DNA from: Acanthaster planci
Taxonomy: Eukaryota > Echinodermata > Asteroidea > Valvatida > Acanthasteridae
DNA length: 64,000 nt
Assembly: GCF_001949145.1 (NCBI RefSeq)
Contig: NW_019091613.1
Location: forward strand, 172,622-236,621
Direction of reading: 5' to 3'
The notes under the pieces are model-generated. The model did no database searches. It saw only the letters and a list, made by a program, of their open reading frames with translations, and was not told the DNA's origin. Both the position numbers and the translations under genes were made by a program. Of this stretch, positions 24,193-36,950 are shown piece after piece (position 1 is the stretch's first letter; each line of letters starts with the position of its first letter).

Positions 24193-27100
24193 CTGGAAAT
24201 CAACCCAGAGAAGAAGACAGACATTTCTAAAGAGGCAAACTTGGCAAAGTTACCGATGACGTACGAGTGTGGGCGATCAGTTTGACAACTGGTCAGCTAC
24301 TCTCATCAGGGAAAGAACGTGCAAACATGTTCAGAAGTTTCCAATTAACTTGGGGCAGATTAACTATTGTGTTCATATTTCAACATGTATTACTCGTCCC
24401 GTCTCATCAATCTGTCAAATCTTGCAGACTGTGTTGCATCCTAGGTCTCTACAAGTGAACAATGGCACTCACAGGCGTGTGGTGCTTTGAATTCCTTCGG
24501 ATTATCGAAGTGACCGGCTGCAACATTAATAATGAAACCAATTAATGCAGTTTGTGAATTATTTCTATTGAGGCCTGCACTTTCTTCGTCTTGTATACGC
24601 AAAGTACAGATGTTTTCTTTATGCTTAAATTATTCATCGTCTGACGATACTGAAGATTCTTGTTGCCATGGTCCCTCTGAGTTCACTGCTTTTTTTTTAC
24701 CTTTTTGTACTAAAACCGTGGATTTCTGAAAAGTGTAAATGACATTATATAGCTAAGAAATCTGAAGATTATTTTTTATGGAAAGAGGAAAATTTAGTTT
24801 TCCAAAGGACAAACCCAAATGGAAAGAACCCAGAACAAATCTGAAGAAATTGTTTACTTTAAAGATGAATAAAATAAAAGTTCTGGTGAAATGTGTAACA
24901 ATTAGGAGGAAAACACAGAAAAAGCGCAACTTCACCAACCTTGCACGATACATGCACGTATTAAAAACCAGTTGTAATGTACTCACAATTGTACAAAAAA
25001 GCAGATGGCACTTATTTGCTACCGTAATTCATCTGCCAACGAGAAGGAGGGTATGTCAGTGTTATTTGCGAAAAGACGGCGGAATTATTACTGGCGCCAA
25101 GTGGCAACATTGCTCCCGACCGGCCACAGTCGTGTGCATACTCCGAATTAATACTTGCACGCTCTCACAAAACATTCGGCCATTTGCCGGGCCCAAGCAA
25201 AAAAAGAAATCAAATTCGTTTTGTAAGAGGTTGTACTTTTCAGTTTCTGTCCCCCTGCAAAGATTTTACTTAATCCAGTTTTGATCCAGATAAGTTGGGT
25301 ACTTAAAGACCCAGAACTTGCTACCGAATACCGCGGATGAAATATTGATGGAGCCAGGAAGACAGTCGGTGCATCCATAATTCACCGTCTTTCACAGCAG
25401 TTTTGCTCGCAGCTGCGTCGCCACATAATGGATGTTACAATAATGTAGCGAGTGACGGCGGCATATTGACAAAAGAGGGCATATGGCGCTGGACGGCGAT
25501 GAATTCACAAGATCTGAGAAGCACAAGATCAGCACCTGAAGCTCTCTCCAAGGTGAAAGAACTCTGGAGGCAGTGTCAGGGGCGGGGACGACACCTTGGA
25601 TGCAGGGGTCCAGACAGCAGACCCGGCTTGGCCCTTGCTTCAATCTTCGAAATAATTCACTACATTTCATGTCTGCTTAATTCAAAGACATACTGGGTTT
25701 CCGTTCCTATAGATAGGAACCTATTTCAGGGAAACTTTTGACAGTTTGGTAACCACAATTCACCGTTCTGCTGAAAGTTGTATGTTGTAGTACATAATTT
25801 ATTCTGTTGTAGTTGAGACACTTTGCTAACAATACTTGTGATCACCTGCGTGGCCCGGAAATAATTCTTGCTTGGAGTGGCGGCTGCCAAGAATAGCATT
25901 GCTTTGGAAATATCCTGGTTTTGGACAAACACCACAAGTCTGGTCTGATAGAGCCCCAATATTCATGCCCCTTCTTCCCACTGTGTGCACCTCACTTGTC
26001 TGCCATGAAATATTGGTTGGGGCAGTGTTAGTTTGTTTAAACCAAACCCCAACATTGACCCAAATTTTAACTTACGCCCTGTTTAGAAAGGTCATTCCGC
26101 CCTGGATAAAAGGAGCTTTTTATTACAAATATCGATCGCCGTAAGGCGGAACCTTTGAAAATCTTTTTTTTCCCTTATTGTATTGTATAGGTAGACCAAT
26201 AACGGTTTATTCTCTCTCGCAATCATCAAAGACATCAACTAAATTCGTCAGAAATAAGCCTCTTTCCAACCTGGACCTCTAATAAGAAGCAAACACCCGT
26301 CACCCACCACCTTCTTGGTGCTTGTTCCCGATAAACTCAGCTCGCGTCGACCGCCAAAAAGGCCCCTGTTTACCGGGTGGATTCGGTTGCCATTTAAAAA
26401 CAACATCGGAGACCCCCACAAAAGCGCCCTGACATCTGACGAAATCCCCTACAGAGGCATGGGGTCCGACATTTTAATTTGCTAAATTGAAAAGCGCGCT
26501 CGTTGCAATCCCAACGCACACCCGCTACTTCGAGACATTCTAACACAGAGCGGCACGGCCCGCCGAGGGAGTAGGGAATAGATTTGTGCCGTGTTTGTAC
26601 AAAATCAAGACGGGTGAAACGAAGCGATCGACGGTATTAAAGTGGCAGTGCCGCGGGGTTAATTTTCAAGTGTCCATACGCAAGCAGTCATCTTTGTGCG
26701 TAGATGGGCGAGAAATGTGTATTTAAAGATGGACTGTCAACAGCCAAGTAGTTTCATGCCTTTGTTCCGTTTAATTAATGCGCTACGCGCTAAAATAAAC
26801 GGAGCATATATAAAGTTATATATAGCCACATATATTTTTTCAAAAGCCTTGGAATAATAAATATGAAATTTTTAGGATTAAAAATAAGTGGACGGCATTT
26901 GCAAGTGCTCTTATATAGTGCTTTACTGCGCAGAACACCAAATAAAAACACCAAGGCTTTATTAGATAGAGACAAAACGTTTAAGGGCAAACTCCATCGA
27001 TCCCTAATTCATGAGAAAACCTCGATGTAGCATGCGTGAACAAGGCACAGATGCAGCCGAACTAAGTCAGACGTAATCGACCGCGCATAACGCATTATTT

Positions 27101-28170
27101 ATTGCCCGGACTGCAACACACATTCGTTATTCGCCGACCTACCTTTAACACATGTTACATTAAGTGAACCAAACCAATACCTGTTCAAACAGGACACGTC
27201 CCATCACGGTATCTATATGTGAAGTCTGCTTTATTGTTAAGGAGCAGGGCGTATCAAGGTGTTGAGTCTGGGGGGGGAGGAAGGAGGAAATGAAGATCTT
27301 TTCCTGCAACGGTTGTCCAAATTTGTGTCATTCGTAATAAAATCATCCCCTCTCCAATGATTAAGGTGCTACTATACCGCTTCTAAGAGTGCATGTGTGA
27401 CCCTTTCATCAGAAAGACAACATGTCGCTGGGGGGAAAGTTTGCCCCCCTCAGCTGGGTTCGCTGCTTTTTTGGGAGTGTTTAACCTCTCGTCAGTGTTC
27501 TTCAGAAAACTTTGGCATTTAGTCTTTAAACTATTCGAACTGTTGTATAAACTTGTGCAAAAATAGTTTGAGTGCTTGTTTTAATTCCATCCAGGGGGCG
27601 TTGCTTAACTTAATAGGCCTAGTTATACCTTTGTGACACAAAGGCCAATTGCGATGGTTTTGCCCTTAGCAATACAAAACCGAGGTATAATAAACGGATT
27701 TTCCATACCGTCATTTCTGATTACTAACAACCCCAATCGTTATTGCTATAACATACGGTCCGTGTGAAGGAAAGCTCAAAATCAAAAGTGTATATTTGCG
27801 CGAGGGCATAATTTCTAACACCGGATGGCCATCAAAAGCTAATCACGTGAGATTTGTCAGCAGAGTACAGCCTTAGTAATCTAAGACGTATCTCAGAGAT
27901 CGGATACACGGTGTCATCAGGGAGAGAGGAACAAAATTCCCTTTACTGAGCACCGGACTGATGATTCTGTAGCCGGCGGCTTGTTTTCTTTTTTCCTGCA
28001 TATAAAAGTCCAAAGCTACACTCGGGGAGTTGGCACATGAAAAGAATCATCAGGCTCTTTCCCCGATGAGGTGACCCCGGGCAAGGCAAGGCAAGAGCTC
28101 AGGTGACGGAATGGTAAACAATCAACTCGTCTGTGGCGTGCAGGCCACATAGCGTAGTAATTTGGTATTC
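24193..28170 (-). other. Intron 1 of P2X gene 1, 3' part
   Basis: This is the exon-proximal part of the 27.6-kb first intron (24193-51834). It contains a GC-richer, CpG-containing stretch at about 26270-26660 that stands out from its AT-rich surroundings and could be regulatory. There is also a TATA-like TGCATATAAAAG at 27999-28010. No coding exon is recognised; open frames at 24778-25284 and 25403-25741 have no family features. Confidence 0.6.
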
Positions 28171-28182
28171 CGTATTCAAGCT

Positions 28183-28193
28183 CTATAAAAGGG
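28183..28193 (+). promoter_or_regulatory. Strong TATA-like box in intron 1 (plus strand)
   Basis: CTATAAAAGGG followed by CGG is close to the consensus TATA box and lies on the strand opposite to the P2X gene. No downstream plus-strand coding sequence is recognised, so it may drive a noncoding transcript or be a chance match. Confidence 0.2.
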
Positions 28194-28970
28194 CGGTCAC
28201 TTGCGTACATTATTTGGTCGCTTTATGGTATTACAAGCTGATCGATTACATTAGCCTGCAGCCAGAATGGAGCATTGAGGTTTCCCTGGATAAGATCTGA
28301 ACAGGTCACGTCCTGATGGCTAGGCGATCGAGGCAAGACAATTCCTTCCAAGCCGTGGCCTGTAGGCAGGGTGAAGGTATTCAAACGTAAGCGAAGACCA
28401 CAACGCAACTTGCAATTGGTGTGGGGCAACGCCACAAAAACGCGCAGCCGCTAATTAAATACATTCAATTTACGTGACGCGTCTCGTGTCACATCTACCA
28501 ATGTACCTACCAGACTAATAATCTTAGTCCTTAGGGGAACTTTACATGGAGATGGAGATCAATGCTTGCGCCTTGACCCCAGACAATTCAAAGCTGACAC
28601 AAAAGAATCACTTTGACCGAAGTATTGACCGTGCTATTTCGCTATCTTGGTGAGACAAACGTCTCGCATTTGCCATCTTTAAAATTTCATTTCAAGTTTA
28701 ATTTTTAGTTTTAACATTTCTGACAGTAATGACAGAAAGTCCCACTCAAAATTTCAATCCACCAAGTAAACTGCACAATCCTAGACAACACACTTTAAAG
28801 GAACAATTCTGATTGCCCGTTGAACCCAAATCTCATCTCACGTAGATAGCAGGCATCGCAGCAGGTGATATTGGGCTTATTCACTAATATAATAAAACAA
28901 CAAAAATGAGTGCGTCAATACCATTTTAAACAATGTGCACCATGTAATGTTTCATCATCGTTTCCGCTTG

Positions 28971-29040
28971 TCCGCAAAACTGAGACATTAAAAAAATCAC
29001 CGGCTTGACCCCCACTGGAAAAATTCCTGGATCCACCCCT
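28971..29040 (+). repeat. Short dispersed repeat, copy 1
   Basis: The segment from TCCGCAAAACTGAGACATTA to GGATCCACCCCT recurs in direct orientation at 30523-30591 with about 80 percent identity by eye. It is probably a fragment of an interspersed element. Confidence 0.55.
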
Positions 29041-29618
29041 GAAATACTAAATTTAAATATCACCTTCTCGAATTCCTACGGAAGCAAGCGATAGATCTCT
29101 GTTAAAAAGGTATTTTTGTCACCTAAGCACAAAGTAAGTCGAGATCAAAATGCCAGAAGGGTTGGCAAGCTTTAGCTGTTAATTTCACAATCTGCAACCC
29201 ATATCGACCGCGAGCTTTGCTCAGTTGTTTACAGGTCAATTTTTCCACGCCGCTATTACTGTCGCCCTGGTTACCGTTTTACCCCTTAATAATTTGCATT
29301 TTCTGAAAAGAATTCTTGCCGTTCTAATTTACATAATCTTTTAGTGCGAAACAATGTATCTTTTTCCACTAAGACTTTTTTTTCAGGTTCCTTGCATCTG
29401 TTTTATGAATAATGTAAACCGTTCCAGTGGGATGAAAACCAGACTATTTTATGGATGGCGTGCGTTCCAAGCCTTTGTTTCAATATTTTTCAAAACCTGT
29501 CTTCCAACACTGAGGTTTAACAGAGTAGATAGGGATACATATTTGTCATGAAAATTCATTTCATTGCTTTTATTTCTTCTCTCGAATTCCTTAAAAGAAT
29601 AGTTAAACTCGCTTTCAG

Positions 29619-29664
29619 TTTAACATGGCCGACTCGTCCATAGAGTCTGTGAGAGATGGCAGCG
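29619..29664 (+). other. Exon-like short open frame with ATG and splice-like borders
   Basis: On the plus strand a GCTTTCAG acceptor-like site precedes TTTAACATGGCC, a good start context. The frame reads MADSSIESVRDGS and meets a GTAATG donor-like site at 29665. If unspliced it stops at 29673-29675 after 16 codons. The local sequence is CpG-rich (about 29620-29900). No partner exon is recognised, so this is only a candidate for a small opposite-strand transcript within intron 1. Confidence 0.15.
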
Positions 29665-30522
29665 GTAATGACTAAAACGTCTGCAGCAAATCGTTTTCCT
29701 CGGGGCGCTACTCTGGTGATTTGCACCAATATGAGACATCAGCGAGTATGCGTGCCATCGCTCGAGACCTGTCGGCGTACGATTTCGAGATTTATCCAGT
29801 ACCGCACAATGACAGCAAACTAAGTGGTGTGTAGGTGCTGGCGCCGCTAGAAGAGTGCTATCGCTTGCAACTTTTCCACATTGCTTCCCAGAGTAATGAC
29901 CAGAAATCTGGACTCCATGTTTAAATGCAAACCTAGTGTCAAGTTTCCTCCACACCACTGAATCAGACATTTTATTCTTGTAATATACTACATGAGTATG
30001 AGTCATAGATATTTTGTGTATTCTGAGGCGTGAACCTCTTTAAAGAGACAAGATGTAATTGCTTCAAGTCAAGTATCTACGACGTGACTCCTTGGAAAAC
30101 CGCTTGACAACTCGGAGGGTAACGCGGCTGACGTCAACCGTAGATTCTATGGAGTCGAGTTGATATGAGAATCATTACTAAGCTGGAGAAATTCGACTGT
30201 TACTTTGCTGGTAATTTTGTGACAGGTGGAAAAGTTTGACCGAGGCGAAAGGAGTATCACGTCAAAGTAACATACATGTACTTTGCGGTTTTCTATTTTT
30301 TTATGCGGAAGGGTTGACGCAATTGTAGTGTTTTGCGGCCCTCTATTGCTGGTACAGTAAGTAACTAGGCGCGGATCCGAGGGGGGGTGTGTGGGAGTCA
30401 CAATCTATCTCTCTGAGACCTAATAACAGTAAAACGGGGGAGAGGGATGATCATTCAAATAACTCAATAATGCAGGTTCTTCTTTTGTGTACAAGGTAAG
30501 TGTTACAAATAGGAGAATGTAG

Positions 30523-30591
30523 TCCGCAAAATGAGATATTAAAAAAATCTCTGACCTGACCCCCGCCGGAAGAATTCCTCGATTCGCCCCA
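30523..30591 (+). repeat. Short dispersed repeat, copy 2
   Basis: This is a direct-orientation relative of 28971-29040. Shared words include GAGATATTAAAAAAATC against GAGACATTAAAAAAATC, and TGACCCCCGCCGGAAGAATT against TGACCCCCACTGGAAAAATT. Confidence 0.55.
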
Positions 30592-31403
30592 GGTAATGTA
30601 TTCAGAAAGGAACGAACGAGAATTATACATAGAAAAAAAATCACTCTGTTTTCATTTTTGCTCTTTTGTAACCGGCTGGCCTGGCAATGAAGAACACAAA
30701 AATTAACCGTATAAAATTAAACCGAGTGGCGCAGCTTTGAGTAATGGTGTGATTTTGATGGAAGCCTTTTTTCCGGAAAGATGTTTGTCTAATTTAATTA
30801 GTCCAGCTGCTGTGTATCATTTGGGGCGTTTCTGACACGTTCCTTGAGTCACCATAAAGGGTCGTTGTACCTTTTCTGTGTTTCTCCGTGTTTCGGAAGG
30901 GCCAAGTAAAATGCTGGTATCAAATATTGCTTAAGCTCGTAATTATATTTACCGCGTCTGTCTCCATTCCGAACCGTTGAGTCAATGCACAGACTACTTA
31001 AAATGTCAGTTTTGTTCATGTACTGTTAATATTTCGTTTTCTTTGTGATTGAAGTGCAATGGGTAGTTTTTTCATTATCGCCATAAATATTGGCCTATCC
31101 AGTTGGTACAAAATACGACTGATGGCCGGGTGTAGGAAAGAATGACTGCAAGAAAGGGAGAAATTATAGGATAAAGGGAAAGGAAAAAGGGGAACGACTG
31201 AAGGCAGACCCACCACCAAATTTTTTTGAGGTCAGATTTTTTCTTTTTCTTTCTGATGGAAACAATTTGCAAACCTCTTTAGGTAAAATCTTTCATGGCA
31301 TTTCAGAGGAGTGATGCGACACTTTGGTACTCTGTACACCCTGTTGAAAGGAAAGGAAGGGAAATAATCCCGTAAAAATTTCTTTTAAAAAATGTTTTTC
31401 TCC

Positions 31404-31440
31404 ATGGGGGGGGCATAGCTCTGTTGTCTCCCCCCCCCAT
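31404..31440. repeat. G-run/C-run hairpin
   Basis: ATGGGGGGGG and CCCCCCCCAT form a perfect 10-bp inverted repeat around a 17-base loop. Confidence 0.65.
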
Positions 31441-32848
31441 CCATAAGTGGGTTGGTACAGAAATGTAACGACAGGGGATCAAATCTGAGAATTCGCAAAG
31501 GAATTGCAACCTTAAGTGTCAAAGGAAGAAAACAAAGGCGCCGCGGCGACAGCCTTGAAAATCAGAGATGGGAGTCGGTATGAGTACCACTGTGATCCAA
31601 GTAAAAAAAGATTTGCAAACACCACCTGCGAAATGTTGAACTCGAGCAAGATGAACTGGAGAAGAATTGGTGGAAGTAAGTGCGAGGGAAAAAATGTTCT
31701 AGACGAACTGGAACATCTTCCCAGGTCAGCGCAAAAATTAAAAAAAAGGTCGTATGGAACTGGAAATTCGGGGAATGATAACGCGAAGAGCCAGTCCGCA
31801 TGAATCCCTGCTCAATTAAGACGCACCGCTTCCATAAGCCGACAAAAAAGAGGGACGCGCATAAAGGCTCCTCCAATTAAAAAGCCTGCGGGTGATAAAG
31901 TCCATACCTTCGCCTGTCATGAATTTGTCTCCCGTGATTTAATGTTTTTCGCCGTCCATACATCAAAATGTCTCCCGCCGGATATTACTATACGGAGTGA
32001 CTTTGGTCGGTGAAGCAAGCAGCTCAATATCGGGCGACACTGTGCCACACGGGGCCGGCCCCGTCACGGACCCAACACATTTCTTCTTTCCAACTTGGCG
32101 AATACGAGCCAGACTTTATGATGCTCGGCAATTTTGTTCCAACCGTCGAGCAGATGAAATGAATTCTTGTCAGAGAAATGAGTCCATCAAGGACTGAAAT
32201 CGCAATATACATCGCTGATCTCATACTCTCTTGAGCCGCAATGTTCCTGTCGTTCCTCCAAGGATTTATAGAGTAGGCTTACAGGTCGATGCACATGCCT
32301 GCAAAATTAATACCAAGAAAATTCATAAACTTGAAATTTCCTCTGTAAACAACCGTAATTTCTTCTGTCCGATAGTAATCCAGACAAGCCTGTACATTCC
32401 TGTCGATTCAGCTTGGGTAAAGTGACTGAGCGATTTCCATACCATTGTTTCGGTGATAGATACTTCCGTACTTCCCAAAGTAAATTTACACAGTGCTGTT
32501 GTACCATTCTAGCAGAGCATCAACAAACTCGGCTGCTCCTTTCCCCTCGGGGTGTCTGCTTCCCGGCACTCAGTGGTTTTGCAAGTGTGCGATTGGGTGC
32601 GAGGTTGTGCGCTTATACACCCATCCTTACACAGCTATGCTTGTGGGGTATTTCCTTTGTTCTCGTGTACAACAAAACTCCCACACAACACGCAAAAAAT
32701 TTCAAATCACTCCAAACCAAATTCACTTTCCTGGGATGAAATTTCGACCGTATGTCCCTCATATAAAACACTTAAATTTGCGACGGATTTTTACCCATTA
32801 AGAATTTCCACTTTTTGAGTTATTTCCAAATATCAGTTTCGTAAAATT

Positions 32849-32933
32849 CTTGTGGGGTACCAATTTTGGTATCCCACAAGTTAAAAACTGGCCTTGTGGG
32901 GTACTTCTCATTGTTCCGGTACCCCACAAGGCC
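32849..32933. repeat. Twin hairpins sharing the same stem word
   Basis: Two adjacent inverted repeats use the same stem. CTTGTGGGGTACC pairs with GGTATCCCACAAG (32849-32880). GGCCTTGTGGGGTAC pairs with GTACCCCACAAGGCC (32890-32933). Four copies of one word in alternating orientation within 85 bp is not expected by chance. Confidence 0.75.
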
Positions 32934-33057
32934 CCATGCACTGTTTTGCCTTGCCGCAAACCCACAGGAGACTTTTTTTCAGTTGCTTTGGGACCACAAG
33001 ACGCATAATTATCATTACGACAGGAAACCAGACTAAAATCATCACATAAACTCTACG

Positions 33058-33521
33058 GTCGAGTTCGAGCGGCCTGTTCTTTACACGGGTTTCTTGTTCT
33101 CGCGCTCGAACGGCGGGAACACGACTCAAGAACACTGTTCTTGGAACAGGATCACACACCACCTCCTCGTAAGGAACACAGGAACACACGGAAAAACTCG
33201 TGAGATTTTGATTTTTGAACAGCTGCAAAAAGTAGAGAGACGGCTTCCACAGCCATAGACAATGGGAAGTCTTGAAAATTAACATTAATTATTTTCCGTA
33301 ACACAGAAATGAATGTTCCTGTTTATATAGAAAAGAATTCAGCCCATCCAGACATTAACTCTCGAATAACGTAGCCTACATGGACGCCTCCATGTTGCAT
33401 GTTGCTTGTCAGTAACTACCAGCGATAACCAGTTATTTGTTCCCGGCGTTCGAGCGGCCGACAAATGAACAACAAATTGAGCAGTTCGTGATCATACGGG
33501 AACAAGCCGCCCGAACTCGGC
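33058..33521. mobile_element. MITE family B, copy 1
   Basis: This 464-bp element has terminal inverted repeats: the left end GTCGAGTTCGAGCGGCCTGT and the right end AACAAGCCGCCCGAACTCGG. Related GTTCGAGCGGCC/CGCTCGAACGG words recur inside near both ends. The whole element reappears in reverse orientation at 43620-44072. There is no open frame of note, so it is a non-autonomous DNA element. Confidence 0.85.
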
Positions 33522-36500
33522 TCCTGGTCACAGCGCACAAACCAGTTTAAATGGAAAGGGAGACCCAAATTGCAGGTCAATGAAGAGCATCCCTAGCAAG
33601 AAGCTATTTGCAGAAAAAATGCACCGACCAGTATATATTCTAAAAGCAAACAGAATGGATAAATTATCAACAGAATTGTTCAAGGTAGATAGGACGCTAC
33701 ATCTCTGGCCACAAGATGGCGCTGTTCATTATGGCCTTATTTTCTGACAGCTACACAATTCTGCCGAAAGGAATGCTGATTTTGCCAACAACGAAGACTG
33801 GGCCAACCCAACAACCCCCTTTAGCAACACACCTGCGTACAGTACGCTGCAACTGGTGAAAGCATGCGTGTCCAGAAACACCATAGCCGGTTGTAATGAG
33901 AGCAATGGGTGAGCACGCCCGGAAAAATGAAAACTATCATAGAGGTTAGAGAGAGTAATAGAAAAAATACAGAAAATGGAAGGAAAAGGCGCAGAAATCA
34001 CAAACTTTCCTTAAAATGCTCGGAAATGACCCTTTCCACTGTTAACAACTTGTAAGATGCTGCCAATGAGCGCTTTGTCCCCCCCCCCGTCGTCCTGGCA
34101 ACGCCTACGATAAGGTCAGGCAGGCAGTCAAGTGTTGACTAAGTTAAAAATCAACAATTCATGGGTACACAGTACATCGATAGAAGCGCAAACGTAGTTT
34201 GTTTTCCGTTAGTAGACCCCCGTTTTAGAAGGTTACAGAATAATTTTATAAAGAGGGATTTCGGTTAGCATTCTGCCTTATAAGCCTACAAGTTGGATTC
34301 TGAAAGGGGTTCATATTTGTTTCCTTAAAAATAAATTAACTACATGTTTGCAACTGAACAACTTGCGGAGAGAAAAATTACACAAGTTTGCAGAAAGTAC
34401 TCGTGTCTTCGTCTGAGTGCCTTTGAATAGAAACATTCTTGTCACAGTCACAAAGTGTCCAGGTTCGAGACCTAAAGTCAATATTTTCCCCAGCCTCTGA
34501 GCAAATCTTCCAATCTCCAACAAGCTGTTGAAACTCCAATCATCTTATCCTCCAGTCAGAGCCGCTATATGGCCGCGTTGACATAACCTACATGTCGGAC
34601 ACAAAGATGTGCAGGTCACGGAGCGAAGTGCCAGGACACGTGCATGTGCAGTGCTTGGTTTGGTTTTCGCGGGTCGTAACCGCCTGTCAAGCGTGAAAAC
34701 ACGCCTAAGGGTTCCAGCGCTATTTCTCTCGAACATTCTCCTGTTGTATTCGGTGTCACACCTGCTTGGCCTACACTCTGTCGGAATATTACATCTTTCT
34801 TAGACGATAATTTTGTTATCCGACTGCGTTTAGTAATGTTGCGTTTTTTTCAGAATTTTCGTGAATCCCTGACCAGCATTTAATACAAAATTAGACGTGC
34901 AGCTAGGTCATGAGTTATTACCAATCTGAACGGTAACCTCTAAAATCAACATCACACGAGGCCGAAATGATTTGGATCTAAGATGTCTTGAAAAATGACA
35001 CGTTTTAGAACAGAAGGTGTATCATTCATCTTGCATGTTCGTCTTTGTCTGTTATTATGAGCTTATTTCATGTTCGTTGGCATACGCGATTTGATATTTA
35101 GTCCAAGAGATTTTCATAAATTATTGTTTGAAACACACAGGAGTTAGTAGCTCTTGATGGCTTCAAATTTGCATCTGATCATAACATGTAGGTTGTAATG
35201 AAAGCATTCACATTGCATTCCCCCGTTGGCAAAATGACTGGGTAGCCTACTTGTAACCCAACCGTGTCCTGAACCGAATTGGTCGTTTGAGGCACGAGTT
35301 TTCCGAGGACACGCGCATGTGCACGGCCCAGCGTTGAAAGTCCGGCTGTTCGTGGACAAGAATCCGTGCTTCAGCGAGGTTTCTTTCCGATGTATCTCAC
35401 GTATGTAGTCTCGGGCAGAAATGCAAAGATTAGAGGTGATATCTGGTCGGCTTGTAATGACTAAGGAGGGGGCCCAAACTGCCCCTCTGGGAACCCAAAC
35501 CGCGACAGCTCATGAAAGAAATGGGCCATGATGGGTAAAGAGATCTCCCCACAACCTCCGCGTGGTAGGCGCCAGATCACGGTCAGTGCAAGTGCTTTGT
35601 CAGCTATAATGTTGCCTTTCCTTGGCACCGCGTATGCAGGATGCAATTAGGGTGGAAAATGCTCTACTTACTTCCTTCAAATTTTATGAACCTTTATTAA
35701 TTTATAATGACGCGTCACGGGCTGTAAGGACAGCCCTGACCTTGATCGTGTAACGACTGGGACGTGTTATGCGCCATACAGCAGCGACACTCCATCGTAG
35801 CGTTGTGTACTGTAGGGTGAAGATTGCTCGTATCCAGTTGGTGTCACGCACATGTATCAGGTTGTACATAAATGTGCATTTTTTCAGATGGGACTTCACA
35901 TGTCAATATAAGGCCCAACCTTCAAGGACCCAAGCTCTTCCCCTTCTTCTCAACACGTTTTTCAAGCATTTATCATTACTTTACATGTTTCTCAAGTTTA
36001 GTTTCAGTCATCTTTTTACTTTGGATTTACATTTTCGTATTACATGTATTTACCTCTGCGTTCTCTCAAGGGCAATCTTTCATATCAGTTTTCATGTGTG
36101 CACACCAGTTTCACAATAATGCTATTCATTTTCTCCCTGTGCATATTAACTTTCCATTCTCGTTAAATGTAAGTCGCACTCAAGGCAACTCTCATGACAA
36201 CAGACGCCAGTTTCACGGTAATTAACATAATTAAACATTGTCTCCTGTTTGACCAAGTGAGGGCGATGTGAAGACGATATCTCCCCTATAAGCTACTGCA
36301 ACGGATGTATATGAAATCAGCGAAGACCTAATAGACTACACCTTTAGACGCACGGTTCAGACAGAGCGTTAAGTCATACAGACCTTATAAGTCATTTGTC
36401 AATTAACAAAACAAAAATCTCGAAAAGAAATTTTCTTGCCTGGCATCGCCTGTGTGTTTACGCAGCCCTCTTTGCCAGACGCATTCAGAAAAATTATAAC

Positions 36501-36950
36501 CTATAACATTCAGACGCCATTTGAGACACGTTTTTTGGTCTAGCATTCAGTCACCAGTCGCTGCCGTCTGACCGGCGCCTTTTCCTTAATAGGTCACCAG
36601 AGTATCATCATTGCCCTTATATTCATATTTGACGAATGGGGATGAGCTTGGTTTTGCAAATGCAAAAAAAAAATGCAATTAAATAATACCTCTTTTAAAT
36701 ATTAAATGTCAAGAGGCACTATTTATAACACATGGTTTTGAGGATGACACCCTCAGAGTATGGCGATCCAGAGACATGCCAGAGTAATCACCAGCAATCA
36801 AAAAGGAGTTTTTGCTCCTTTTTAGTCTGATCACTAGACTTACCTGAAATAACCAAAACGCTCATTTTGCTTTTAGAGTTTAGTTTCACAGTGTGCCATG
36901 CATCGAAGTATGCGGAGGATAAGCTTTTATTGATAAGTGGCCAAAACTCA
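33522..36950 (-). other. Intron 1 segment between MITE B copy 1 and a retrotransposon remnant
   Basis: I see no exon or clear repeat here. An 8-10 base C run lies near 34080, and the open frames are short and lack recognisable motifs. GGTTCGAGACC near 34463 resembles a tRNA B box but no cloverleaf can be built. Confidence 0.65.

Larger units (their letters stand above)
29676..32848 (-). other. Intron 1 of P2X gene 1, middle segment
   Basis: This stretch contains the second copy of the short dispersed repeat (30523-30591) and a G-run/C-run hairpin (31404-31440). A plus-strand open frame at 31516-31803 encodes 95 residues, mostly charged, without any recognised motif, and is not called as a gene. 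Confidence 0.6.

Noticed and set aside
29620-30006. Minus-strand open frame of 128 residues
   Set aside because: No recognisable domain; GC-rich composition explains its length.
34463-34473. GGTTCGAGACC, tRNA B-box-like
   Set aside because: No A box at the right distance and no cloverleaf can be formed.
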